Notes under the pieces: model-generated
Told to the model about the DNA's origin: nothing
Databases searched by the model: none
Seen by the model: only the letters and a program-made list of their open reading frames with translations
Position numbers and translations under genes: made by a program
Shown: positions 13,605 through 24,638 of the stretch, piece by piece
Layout of the letters: every line of letters begins with the position of its first letter
How positions within the stretch are numbered: position 1 is the first letter of the stretch
Assembly (NCBI GenBank): GCA_020002185.1
Contig: CM034533.1
Location: forward strand, 39,940,743 to 40,004,742
From: Paraescarpia echinospica
Lineage: Eukaryota > Annelida > Polychaeta > Sabellida > Siboglinidae
Direction: 5' to 3'
DNA length: 64,000 nucleotides

Positions 13605-16310
13605 TTATTTATAACTAGTAATCACGCCACTGAATGCTTCAAGAGCCACCATGGTGTAAAAAAAAGCATAGCTTGAGAATACTGAATGGCGGTCGATTAC
13701 TTTACTGCAACTGTACATAATACCAACACTTATTGGTGTTGCGGTCTTTACTCGACTGATGTGGTCTTTCCAGGACAATAATTCGTCGAAAAGAACGCCT
13801 AGAAATTGGGCAAATCGTACTCTTAATATATGTGTATTTTTATTTTGATACTTACATCTGACAATTGTGCACAACTGGAAAATAACATGTACAGTGTGTA
13901 ATTGGTGTTTGCTATATTAAGAGAGAATATGTTGACTGAGAACCATAACTGCAATTGTTAAAGTTCGTTGTATTTGTTTAATATTTTCAATCTGTTTATA
14001 TTATTGACTGAACATAAAATGTTCGTGTCATCAGCAATGACCAGCTTAGACACATTGCACATGTAGTTGATATACAGAATAAACAGCTTGTGACCAAGTA
14101 TAGACCCCTGTGGAACTCCACATGTTATGTTTTATGTGTCTGAGCTGTAGCCATCAGTGTTTACAAATTGGCTACGATTATGCAAGTAACTATTAATCCA
14201 ATTATACGCGTTTCCACGAATGCCATAAAGTTCGAGTGTTTTACACAACAGTTGATGGTCGACAGTATCAAACGCTTTCTTATGATCTATAAATACACCT
14301 AATGCACATTCCGCACATCTTGTGTTCTAGCGAATTTGTAATATCCTCAAGCAATTCAATCAAGGCGTGCGAAGTTGACACGCCTTCTGTAAACCCATAT
14401 TTTGACATGCGTTTAGGATAGTACAAGGTTTCATAAAGCCTTCAAGTCGAGAAGTAAACAGTTTCTCAATATTTAAAAAAATTGTAAAAGTGAAATCGGC
14501 CTGTAGTTGGTATATAAATGTTTTTCACCAGATTTATAAACAGGTATTACTTTAGCTGTTTTTTATCTTTAAATGACAGATTACATACATAAGCGTCATC
14601 GGATCGGCAATACTTTCGATTACATTTTTAACGAGACTCATCGTAAAATGCCTAAAATGTATTACCGCATTTATTAACGGTGCGTATATCCTCTTCCTTA
14701 TCGGTTGGTGTCAAAAACATAGAACATTCATTGCGTTTGCCCATGTAATCCAGAATTGACACTCCTGGTGGAATTTCAGTTTGTTTATCTTGCTCTGGTC
14801 CAATGCTTGTAAAATACTCATTAAACGTGTTTGCTACTGCAGCCCTGTCACTGATAATAAATAATACCATTGTTATCAAATTGTACAGGATAATTGCATT
14901 CAAGTCGAAATTTCCCCATGATTTTAAGTAACATTTTCCGTGTCCCCGATAAGTTGTCCCGGTGCTCTGACAATAACTTACTATAATAATCTCATTTAAC
15001 GAATCATATAACGATTGTTAGTTTATTCTTGTACGATTTATTCTTTGATTCTGTAGCTGCTTCTAATGGAAAGAAATGTTTGTATAATAATTTATTTTTT
15101 CCTACATGCATTTTTGAGACCGTTCTTGAGCCAAGGATTTTTGTTCAAACGTATTGTTATTATTAACTCGGCGAAGCTGACAATGTTTATTATACATCGC
15201 ATTATCGCTAAGAAAACTGTTGTATGCCTCATTAATATCTGTGTGACTAAGCACCGTGCCCCACGAATGTGCGTCCAACGCGGTTTTTAATGCATTGGCA
15301 TCATCAGTGCTTGTTTGACGTTGGTATTTTGCAGGGCAACTACGTCGGTTACCGTCATACTTACAAATAGCAAACACGGGCAAATGATCGTTTATGTCAG
15401 TAACAAATAAACCACTCGTAATATCACTATCAATATCATTGGTAAATATATTATCAATAAGTGTTGCGAACACATTCGAATTTTGTGTAGGGTTAATTAT
15501 TATTGGATATATACCAAGACTGAACATCAAATCTACGAAATATTTTGTACCGCCGTGCGAGTCATGTTTTATTAAATCTATATTGAAATCGCCACAAACG
15601 AATATAGTTTTCTTAATAGCAGTTTGATTAAATAGGCGCTCAATGGTATCACAAAATAAAGATACGTCAGACCCATGTGCTCTTAGTAATGTTATTTTCT
15701 GGATCAATGTTACTTTCTTGGTCATGGGTTATAATCGGAATATTGGAACAAACGAAAGTTCAACTGATCGAATCGATTGGAGACATGTTGGCAAAATTCA
15801 AAATTAGACTGTATGAACATAAATTCATCACCACGGATTCCCGCAAACGGAAGTGTATCCAGTGAGTTCATAGGCATTTCGATAACAGAAGTCAATTACG
15901 GAGTTCTAACTCTCGCAAGATCTGCGAGAGTTTTCACTTTGAGTCGTTGACCGTCCACGCGAGTCTTGATGTATACGCAGCAGTTTTGCGCCCACGCGCT
16001 ACGGATCTTCTTGTCACGCTTCAGCTACCGCGCTTAAAGAAAAAGTTCGGTGTTGTGCGCTGAGAGGTGGTCATTCATGTCAATGTCCGTTCCTCTCAAC
16101 GCACCTCGTTTCGTCATTAGCTCCGATTTCTTGTCAGCCGAGCGTAACTGGACGATGATGGGACGTTTGTGATCACGTCGCGGCGGAAGGTCCTGTATCG
16201 CTGTGACGTCATACGGTTCAATCGTGACTTTCAACTTCTGTAACGCGAAGTTGACAAAGTTCGTTCGCGTTGTTGCATGCGTACTCAGTGATAGTCGGGG
16301 TTTCTTAGAT
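13605..16310 (-). mobile_element. Decayed non-LTR retrotransposon (ORF1, endonuclease, RT)
   Basis: Read on the minus strand, the parts are in canonical order. ORF1 C-terminal half comes first (about 16300 to 15905; IVQLRSADKK, AWAQNCCVY, then DLARVR). An apurinic-type endonuclease follows (about 15870 to 15100) with VCGDFNIDL, TLIDNIFTND and DINDHLPVF motifs. RT pieces follow (14900 to 13605), including AVANTFNEYF, CGVPQGSILG and FLGVLFDELLSWKDHI. Frameshifts and stops break ORF1 and RT, so the copy is dead. The motif set fits the Jockey/CR1/L2-like non-LTR group; the clade is not resolved. The 5' end runs into an ATGG microsatellite. Confidence 0.9.
15102..15725 (-). pseudogene. Endonuclease domain of the retrotransposon at 13.6-16.3 kb
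   Basis: This is the longest intact piece of that element, a 207-residue frame. The GDFNIDL motif, whose Asp and Asn belong to the catalytic pocket of exonuclease-endonuclease-phosphatase enzymes, lies near residue 47. The terminal NDHLPVF motif, usually SDHLPV/I, lies near residue 112. The start of the domain (SLDTLPFAGIRGDEF on the same strand, 15865 to 15730) is in a different frame and belongs upstream. The domain nicks target DNA in functional LINEs; here it is part of a broken copy. Confidence 0.85.
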
Positions 16311-16312
16311 AT

Positions 16313-16392
16313 ATAGATGGATGGATGGATGGATGGATGGATGGGTGGGTGGATGGATGGATGGATGGATGGATGGATGGATGGATGGATAT
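16313..16392. repeat. (ATGG)n tetranucleotide microsatellite
   Basis: About 19 units of ATGG/GGAT with two GGTG interruptions. It directly abuts the ORF1 end of the minus-strand retrotransposon. Confidence 0.97.
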
Positions 16393-16799
16393 AGTTTATT
16401 TTGTAATCGTATAAATTATACAAACAAACATAACCAAACAAGTATAACAATCGGTGATATAATATACGATTCCAGGTTGACAGCGAAGTCAATTAAGGTT
16501 GTAACAGTTGGTTTAAATGATTATAATACAAAATAAGTAGGCCTACTTATTATGTGAACTGGTCGCTGTCAACCCCACAAATAGCTGTACACACAATGTA
16601 AAAATAATTTCACGTGTAACATGTTGATAAAGTTTATATAACAGACCAGATATGTAAAATGAAACAACAATACTAAAAATAAATGTTCAATTAAATTGTA
16701 TATCAAACATTTGGTGATCCCAACTACCGACAATGACTAGAATATGATTACACATATGAACAGGTGTTTCGGAATGAATTAAGGTTATGCTAGAACTTC

Positions 16800-19045
16800 A
16801 CATCTACTTACACCAATTGCTGTTAGTGATAATACACAACTTTTTTTAGTTTTTGTTTTGAATGATAGTTGGAATTGTATTAGATCAACTGACCTTTACA
16901 TAACAAACTGTTTGAAGATATTACAGTACAAATGGTGAACAAATTATATGTGAAATTTGTCTAGTTCCGTGAGTGTGTATGTCACAGGTAAATGTAAAAA
17001 TATCGGACAAAGTATGTGGTAGGCTCCCGTGAACGTAATTATACATACATTTTCCAACTTCAATTTCATATATACATGCGTATCTTGCAACTGTATTAAA
17101 TTTAGGCATTTTTTGGCATAATAGATAATTTTGTGAAATGAGTTTTGTATGTGGATCCCCACAAGATGATTCCGTATGTCTAGTAAGGGTAAACTAAAGT
17201 ATTATAAATTGTTTTAAGGGCAGAAACAGGAAGACGGTGGTTAGCTTTATTAATTGCGTATAAAACACTGGATAGTTTATTTTTGCATACATTTATGTGT
17301 TCCTGTTTTTCATCAACATGAAGGCCTAGAAGTGTTACACATTTTATATGCTTAATTATTTTATTAGACATTGTTAGGAATAATTCGTCACACTGAGGAG
17401 GACGGGATCTATTCAATAACATGCATTTTGTCTTGGAAACATTTAGGGATAATTTATCCGCACGAAACCAGTCAGCTAATATATTAAGTTCGTTATTCAT
17501 ATCTTCATATATATTATTTATTTGTATTCCAATCTTGTAAATATAGTAGTGTCATCAGCAAATAATATACATGTAGTTTGGCACTTTTTACACAAAAAAG
17601 AAGGTCATTTATGTATAAGATAAACAAGAGCGGACCGAGGATAAACTCCTGCGGGACACCGTATGTGATATCTTGCTGAAGCGAATCACTATTGTTGAAT
17701 TTAACATATTGTTTCCAGTTTGAGAGATAACTCTTAAACCTTTTGAGTTAAGTACCCGTTATTCCATAATATTCAAGTTTATTAATAAGATTTGGTGATC
17801 AATTGTACAGAATGCCTTACTCAGATTCAGGAAAACACTAAGGACTGAGTCTCTTTTCCAGAGCTTTTATGGCATCACTAGTAAATGCGGTTATAGCATT
17901 TATTGTTGAAAGTAGCATAGTAGGTTGTCTTAGCAAGTTGTCTTAATTTATTATGCATATTTCTATATTTTAGCATAACGGATGTAGGCCGAATGTGTCT
18001 TTGGTTTGCCGATAGTTTATTTGATGTTGCAAACGATATTATTAGACCTTCGGTCATCCACTCATTCCGAATTACATATTTCGATTTAATTTTGACAATT
18101 TTTTCTGGTGTGAAAGACGCAATGACATAATTCAGGTGTTCAGAAAATGTTGTAAGTGCATCATTTATGTCTAATTGATGTAGGTACGTCCACTTAATTT
18201 CACGGAGAGCAGATGTTATGTGTCAAATGGACATGTTCGATAAAGGTATATGTTTGAATACTAACGGCTCGTTTGATTTTTTAGAAGGCGTCCGCTTGCC
18301 AATTAAACAAAATATAGGTAAATGATCGGGTGTATCAATGTACAATACCCCATAATGAACAAATGAGGTTGTATGCCAAACATATATGTTATCAATGAGG
18401 GTAGCAGAAGTATAGGTGATACGCGTTGGCTTAGTAATCGTGGGAATGGTGTTTGCAGCTAGAAATGTTGATCAGTTCCTATTATGACCTGATTCTTTGA
18501 GCTTAGAGCCTTATGTAATATTTACTCATATTGTAAAATAGATGAAGTGACATTTGTATTAGGAATCCGGTATATTTCGTCAACGACTAAAGTTTGACCA
18601 TTACTGCTAGATTCAACAAAAACAGATTCAACTTCACCTTCTATGAAAATGCCAAGGTCTTCACGAAGATTGTACTGAATATTATCACGTACATACATAG
18701 CGACATCACCATTTGATTTAACCTTCCTGTTTTTATCATTAAGGTTATAATTAGGCAGTTTAAAACGATGCATATTATCATCATTTAGAAACGTTTCACA
18801 TAATAAAACAAAATCAATGTCAACATGTGCTTCAGATAGTTATGATAATAATGTTTTACGTTGATCAAATGTTGATGAGAGTCCTTGCGTATTTAAATGG
18901 ACTACTTTGTACTGAAAATTATTATGACCAAATTTATCAGGAAGTATATTGTTAACATCATAGTAATTACTATTTATATCCGCTAAATTAAAAGGATTCG
19001 TTTCTATGTCTTCGTTGTGAGTATATTGTCATACAAGTGCCTGAG
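16800..19045 (-). mobile_element. Second decayed non-LTR retrotransposon, RT N-terminus deleted
   Basis: On the minus strand, an endonuclease begins near 18930 (VVHLNTQGLSSTFDQRKTLL). It continues through LLCETFLNDDN, SNGDVAMYVRDN, EGEVESVFVE and DHLPIF, the last near 18330. The linker is then joined at about 17880-17830 directly to RT palm sequence (LSKAF.TIDHQIL). TYGVPQEFILGP, a frameshifted catalytic region, NVSKTKCMLLN, and a thumb/tail to about 16920 follow. RT fingers are missing, so an internal deletion is inferred. It is related to, but clearly different from, the neighbouring element at 13.6-16.3 kb. It is non-functional. Confidence 0.88.
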
Positions 19046-19703
19046 ATCTAGCTCAGAATAATTACATAACATAATTACATCCATATTTTATTAGGACTAA
19101 TTAGTTTTCTGTGCACATAGCGCGTTTACGCTATAAAAGAGCGAAATCATTGTCGAAGAAGAAAATCATTATATAAAAGAACATCACAGATGTTGAGTTG
19201 AACAGTTCATAATTGACTTTTCCAGAATCGAACGTATATCTGGAGTAGATAATTGTGAAGTAGTTGGATAAATGTAATTATAATAGTTATATTTGCATAC
19301 ACATTTCCGAAGGTTATACAGTGCAAGTTTAGGAGAGTTCGATAAGGATGGACACGTGGCTATGCAGAACAGTTTATAGAAAAACAAAAGAAACAAAACG
19401 TACAGCTGACTACGAGGGAGATGGCTGGCTCTGAAGTCAGGTTAAGATGACCGGCGAACAACTAATCATACCTTCAACTACATATGCTGCTCTGTTCCCC
19501 AGGTATCATTAATCTGAGATATAGTATTACTGAACCATTGTGCAATTACTTAGCTAATATAAAAACTATCATCATAGTATAACCTAAGAGTACATGTATG
19601 TAACAAATTACATCATATGCAGGTTGTAGTCTATTGAATAATGACTACCCCCTTGGCACTTATATATACTAGTACTTATCATGGGTTTATCTTGTTCACC
19701 ATC
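19046..19703. other. Non-coding flank, possibly 5' UTR of the adjacent retrotransposon
   Basis: No recognisable frame. It lies immediately 5' of the minus-strand element at 16.8-19.0 kb and could include its 5' UTR. Confidence 0.35.
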
Positions 19704-19996
19704 AAGGTTGTAACATATAATAATGTTCATAAAGGTTGTAACATATAATAATGTTCATAAAGGTTGTAACATATAATAATGTTCATAAAGGTTGTAACAT
19801 ATAATAATGTTCATCAAGGTTGTAACATATAATAATGTTCATAAAGGTTGTAACATATAATAATGTTCATAAAGGTTGTAACATATAATAATGTTCATAA
19901 AGGTTGTAACATATAATAATGTTCATCAAGGTTGTAACATATACTAATGTTCATAAAGGTTGTAACATATAGTAAAGCTCATCAAGGTGGTAACAC
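19704..19996. repeat. 28-bp satellite, about 10 copies, with 4-unit super-period
   Basis: Units of 28 bp (AAGGTTGTAACATATAAT...) start at 19704 and continue every 28 bp to about 19984. A C/A variant just before each unit shows C at units 1, 5 and 9, with A in units 2-4, 6-8 and 10. Eight or more units therefore follow a 4-unit (112-bp) higher-order pattern. The last one to two units are degenerate. Confidence 0.95.
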
Positions 19997-20105
19997 TTTT
20001 AGCAATGTGTGCGTCGTACGACATGTGTGTATGTACCATTGATACGACATATAACATGTATATGCGACACGCATATCCAGCGTTCATTCGCGTGCGTCAA
20101 ACCAG

Positions 20106-20429
20106 TTAATACACGTTGAGTTCTTGCGGTGAATTGATTCTCTTGATAGTGTTATTGTTGTCTTTAATGACTGTGTGGCCATTGTGCGTCCAACAGTCAG
20201 CTATCTTCTTGTCCGCTCGTAGTTTCCGAGTTTGGAAGGCCACCAGTGAGCACCGCTGTGTCAGGTCTTTGTTGACGAAGATTCGTAGTGCCGGTTCTGT
20301 GGTTTTGTTGTAGGTCTTTAGTGCCCCGAGCGCTGTAGACAAAGTCGCGTAGTCTTTCAGATAATCATTGTCCTGGGTCTGTCTGGCGTCCAGTCGATGA
20401 CAGCGCTCTATGTCTACGTCCTTTATGGG
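20106..20429 (-). pseudogene. Retrotransposon ORF1 fragment, C-terminal half
   Basis: The minus-strand translation runs VCPPIKDVDIERCHRLDARQ, KDYATL, ALGALKTYN, IFVNKDLT, then DCWTHNGHTVIK. This is the RRM/C-terminal-domain pattern of LINE ORF1 nucleic-acid chaperones. The N-terminal half is at 21306-21700 on the same strand, and the two are separated by the plus-strand insertion at 20430-21305. It ends at about 20106 with no RT downstream, so the copy is fragmentary. Confidence 0.8.
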
Positions 20430-21305
20430 TGGGCATACGTTCGACAGCGGAACGGGTAGTCAATGCCATGATCACATCCCGTTTGGACTACTGCAACTCT
20501 TTACTGTTCGGTACCTCAACCAATAACATCGGTCGATTGCAGCGACTCCAGAATGCTGCCGCTCGTCTTATTACTCGACAGGCTCGTTGTGAAAGTGCGA
20601 CCCGTATTCTTCGCGAACTGCACTGGCTACCCATTCAACAGCGCATTGCATTCAAGATCGTACAAGTCGCTGCACGAAGACCTCTCGCCTGTCTATATGC
20701 AGAAACTCGTGCGTGTCTACATGCCAGCCAGACGTCTTCGGTCTGTTGACTCGAACGCACTAGTTGTTCCGAGAACACGCAGCAGAGCCGGTGACTGTAC
20801 ATTTGCTCACGCAGCGGCAGCAGTGTGGAACGCTCTGCCGTCAAGTGTTACCAGCAAAACATCACCGGAATCATTTAAATCTGTGTTGAAGACTCACCTG
20901 TTCACAGCGGCGTATATGTAACTCGGACCCTTACCAACACAGTTTTACCATAGCTGATTGATGTTTAACGTTTATTTATTATTTATTTATCTATTTATTT
21001 ACTCTTCGTATACATTTAGCCTAATTTATTGATGTTTACATTAATTTTAATTTATTTATTTAAACAAATAAATAATGTGATCTTAACTATTTTATGTTAT
21101 GATATTTTACATCACATTCCTTTTCTACTTCTACTATATTTATTGTTTTAATTGCTATTATTATTAGTTCATTTTATCTAGGATATAACAACTATTGTTT
21201 TTTATTCAATGCATTATTTTTTACATACACTTGCATATTGTTGTAAAGAGCTGAGAACAATATTGGACGTGGCGCTTAACAAAATAAAATATTTGTATTA
21301 TTATT
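20430..21305 (+). mobile_element. 5'-truncated L2/CR1-like LINE inserted into an ORF1
   Basis: The plus strand encodes the C-terminal tail of an RT protein: SRLDYCNSLLFG, RLQRLQNAAARLIT, LHWLPIQQRIAFKI. After a frameshift near 20680 come RLRSVDSNALVVPRTRSRAGD, AAAVWNALPSSV and SFKSVLKTHLF. This is the diagnostic end of L2/CR1/Rex-type LINEs. A stop is followed by an AT-rich 3' UTR ending in a TGTAAAGAGCTGAGAAC-type motif and a TTA triplet tail at about 21290-21307, typical of L2 3' ends. Only the last ~0.9 kb is present, so it was 5'-truncated on insertion. It sits precisely inside an opposite-strand ORF1. Confidence 0.88.
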
Positions 21306-21700
21306 ATTTTACTATTTATAACGTCCAGCACTTTGGCACAGGCGTATTCGCCAGTGCCTGACTCCGCAATCCCCTGGACTCGTACATTTGCCCGGCAACT
21401 GTACTGCTCCGTAGCATCGATGCTTGTTTCGAGCCTGCCGACCATGTCCAGCAGTTCACCGATAACCTTGTCTTTGGCGTCTATTATACTGCGTAAGCGA
21501 AACACCTATAATTTCAGGTCCCTCAATTCAGTCATTAGGGCATCAGGGTAGAGTGCAGCTTTGATTTTGTCTACCACCTCCTTGTCCCCGAGCATCTCTT
21601 CTGCGGCAGTCGACGTTGAACTGCGCGTGCGTGGCCTGGTCGTCACAGAAGACGGTAGATGTAGAAACACCCAGAAGGCCATGCCGACGATCGTGATCAT
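21306..21700 (-). pseudogene. Retrotransposon ORF1 fragment, N-terminal half (coiled coil)
   Basis: The minus strand reads GDKEVVDKIKAALYP, then the heptad-like IIDAKDKVIGELLDMVGRLE, DATEQYSCRANVRVQGIAES and KVLDVINSK. This is the coiled coil plus RRM start of LINE ORF1 (the usual form is EQYSRRNNVRI.GI.E). It breaks after VINSK, exactly where the L2-like insertion begins. A stop near 21506 separates the first part. The copy is dead. Confidence 0.8.
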
Positions 21701-21739
21701 GTTGATAGTGTTGTCCTAACTTTTCTTTCTTCTGTGTGT

Positions 21740-22560
21740 GTATATGTCCCTGGTGTATGGCCCGTCTCCACTGTTGCCGATCCTGTGTAGTTGATTCCCA
21801 TGTGTCTGCCGGGATATGTGTGGCTTTTATGTGTCTTTTAACCACATCTTTGTACCTGAAGCGTTGTCCACCACGAAGGCGTTTCCCGCAGGATAACTCG
21901 CCATAGAACACAGCCTTTGGAAGTATGTTGCTGCTCATTCGGGTAACATGTCCAGTCAAGCGGTGTTGGGATGCTGTCAGAATGGTTTCGGTACTTGACA
22001 TGTTCGCCCGTCTCAAAATGTCTACATTTCAAGTGTGGTCTTTATAGAGAATGTGACGCCATATTGTGAACATACACGATTCCAGAAACACCGGAAGGCT
22101 CCCGAGGCAGCATGTACATGGTTGCTAATTTCCACATCGATGGTGTTGTCAAACGCAATCTTGCTGCCAAAGTATGTGAAGTTCTTGACTGATTTTAGTG
22201 AGGTATCACAGATTTCATTATCTTGTGAAGTTCTTGACTGACTTTAGTGAGGTGTCATAGATTTCAAAGTCTTGTGAAATTCTTGACTGATTTTAGTGAG
22301 GTGTCATATATTTCAATGTCTTGTGAAGTTCTTGACTGACTTTAGTGAGGTGTCATAGATTTCAATGTCTTGTGAAGTTCTAGACTGACTTTAGTGAGGT
22401 GTCATAGATTTCAATGTCTGAAGTTTGTCCCGGTGGAGGTTGGTATAGTGTTACAGTTTTCTTTGTACTGACTGTAAGTCCAAACACAATTGCAGCTTGT
22501 TCAAAGTGTTTACAAATCTCTTTGGTGTCTTTTATGGCCCCGATACACTGTCAGGCAATG
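21740..22560 (-). mobile_element. RTE-like RT C-terminal fragment
   Basis: On the minus strand from about 22540: EQAAIVFGLTVSTKKTVT, YQPPPGQ, VKNFTYFGSKIAFDNTIDVE, ISNHVHAASGAFRCFWNRV, then HRLTGHVTRM, GGQRFRYKDVVKRHIKA and WES..QDRQQWRR. This order is the thumb and C-terminal tail common to RTE-type and related invertebrate endonuclease-reverse transcriptases. Catalytic palm motifs are absent (5' truncated) and the frame is broken. The segment between YQPPPGQ and VKNFTYFG is expanded by a 49-bp tandem repeat. Confidence 0.85.
22175..22419. repeat. 49-bp tandem repeat (5 copies) inside RT coding remnant
   Basis: Starts at 22175, 22224, 22273, 22322 and 22371, each beginning TGTGAA followed by GTTCTTGACTGA or a variant. 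On the minus strand each unit repeats the SVKNFT region of the RT fragment, so a piece of the dead RT gene was amplified. 49 is not a multiple of 3, so the frame is destroyed. Confidence 0.95.
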
Positions 22561-22844
22561 CCGTACGGCAGTGTCTTGTCAAATGAGTTACTATGGCAAT
22601 ATGCACATTTTTACGTCACCACCGGGCACTGTCTGATGTCTGCTGGGGATCCAACATGCGCTATTGTCATCTGACACGGGACATCCGATAGCCAATGAAA
22701 TAGCGTATAGCGCTCATCAAGGTTTTTTTTCAATCCTACTTTATATATAGTCTTTTTTATTTTAATATTATATTATTTTTTACCAGGATAAATATATTTC
22801 TTAGAATTTTATGTATGTTTTATAATGTGTGGATCAGCCATGGG

Positions 22845-24225
22845 GCAATTAACTTGGAAAGTTAATTAATTAAATTACAATTAACTCATGTTTTCCAATT
22901 AAATTAAGTTAACCTCTCACATTTATCAGGTCAATTAAATTAAATTAACCTCCCAAATTGTTTAATTATATTAAATTAACAATTAACTTCTATTAAATTA
23001 CGAATTAACTTAACTCAGTTAACAATTAGTTTTAATACAAGACAAATAACCACTAAAGGGGTTACCTAGGACAAATGTATAAAACAGGAAACATGCTAAT
23101 AAAATATAATTGCATTATATAAATATCTCTAAAACATAAATGTTAAATAATGTATTGCCAGATCGGGTTCACCTTTCACATTTTCCCTGCTCAGAAAATT
23201 GTCAGACCCAAACAAAACTTTGTACTTGGATGGCTGCTATAAGCTAATGAAGCAGACCTGTGGCTGGCAAAGGCAGAACCTTTGGCAGTGTCCACAGTTA
23301 CTGTTTACTCAGTGGATGGATTAGCACCTGGCACTGTCCACAGTTACTGTTTACTCAGAGGATGGATTAGCACCTGGCAGTGTCCACAGTTACTGTTTAC
23401 TCAGAGAATGGATTAGCACCTGGCAGTGTCCACAGTTACTGTTTACTCAGAGGATGGATTAGCACCTGGCAGTGTCCACAGTTACCGTTTACTCAGAGGA
23501 TGGATTAGCACCTGGCAGTGTCCACAGTTACCGTTTACTCAGAGGATGGATTAGCACCTGACAGTGTCCACAGTTACCGTTTACTCAGAGGATGGATTAG
23601 CACCTGGCAGTGTCCACAGTTACCGTTTAATCAGAGGATGGATTAGCACCTGGCAGTGTCCACAGTTACTGTTTACTCAGAGGATGGATTAGCAACTGTC
23701 CGTGTCCATGGGTCAATACCCCCTTTGTCTTAGCCAGGTTGCAAGATACCACTGCATACTAGCATGAGACTATACAAGTCTGTGCAACTCCAGCCCTGTA
23801 CCCAGTACAGGTGTACTCTTAAATAATACAACTGTAGCATCTGGTCACCAGCTGCCCATCACAGTTCACCCAGCTACGTCAAAGGACATTTGAAACTGTT
23901 CAGACAATGGCCTGGACCTAACTAATTGCTTTCTTTCATGTCAGTTGAGTCACTGACTGCTTTTAGTGTGCACTATGATCATCGAAGCTAACAATATCTA
24001 CTCTCAGCACTGCAGTGACTGCTGAGGAATGCGTAAAATAATACCTAATAGAATAAAGTTAATTGAAAGTTAATTGTGATTTTCTCAATTAAATTAAATT
24101 AACCTCTTCCAGAAAAGTTAATTAATTACATTAAATTCATTTATGTTTCTTGAGAAAGTTTTAAATAATTAAATTAAGTTAATTTAGTTAACTGAATTAA
24201 CAAATTAATCATTCACAATTGAAAT
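22845..24225. mobile_element. Unclassified element with TTAATTAA-rich ends
   Basis: 22845-23040 and 24050-24225 are both dense in overlapping TTAATTAA and AAATTAA motifs. They flank about 1 kb of different sequence that includes a 46-bp satellite. Subterminal motif clustering at both ends is typical of non-autonomous DNA transposons, but no clean terminal inverted repeat or target duplication was found by eye. It may instead be two independent low-complexity tracts. Confidence 0.35.
23286..23699. repeat. 46-bp satellite, 9 copies
   Basis: Units begin at 23286 and recur every 46 bp (23332, 23378, 23424 and so on to 23654), each starting CAGTGTCCACAGTTAC. Point variants (T or C in TTACTG/TTACCG) cluster in neighbouring copies. 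No coding meaning. Confidence 0.96.
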
Positions 24226-24229
24226 TAAC

Positions 24230-24630
24230 ATGGATGCGCCTATGAACAGGCTGGTCCCGGATATATGGCGCTATAGAAAGGTTGGTAATTATAATAAAAA
24301 CAACAACCTTTATCTTGGCATTTCCATCTCCGACGACCCTAAATGGCATTATCATATCACATCCGTCACCAAAAATGCAAATAGCACATTTGGTTGCCCA
24401 ATGCGCAACAATAAAGGGGCAGTGTGCACTATCGTCGTGCACACAGAATTAGCAGCCTTAGAATACGGAGTCACTGTATTGGTCCCAAACCATTGGGGGG
24501 GGGGGGGGCATAAAAAGACTGGAGCAACGCGCCTCGCTTCATCACTAGCAACTGCGACTCTAGACACGAAAGATACACTTCAACAATGTCGTAAACCTCT
24601 TCAAAGTAGAGATGGCGAGACCTAATACTA
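24230..24630 (+). pseudogene. RT C-terminal scrap of a non-LTR retrotransposon
   Basis: The plus frame contains YLGISISDDPKWHYHI, VTKNANSTFGCPMRNN and ALEYGVTVLVPNH. This aligns by eye with the YLGVTI..DL.W..HI...KAN..LGF..RN...LEYA..VW.P thumb and tail of Jockey/CR1-type RT. A 14-G run at 24495-24508 interrupts the tail. No other part of the element is adjacent, so it is a small dead fragment. Confidence 0.7.
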
Positions 24631-24638
24631 AAGTCAAT

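Noticed and set aside
15066..15865. Plus-strand frames between 15.0 and 15.9 kb
   Set aside because: They overlap the minus-strand endonuclease, which has clear motifs; the plus frames have none.
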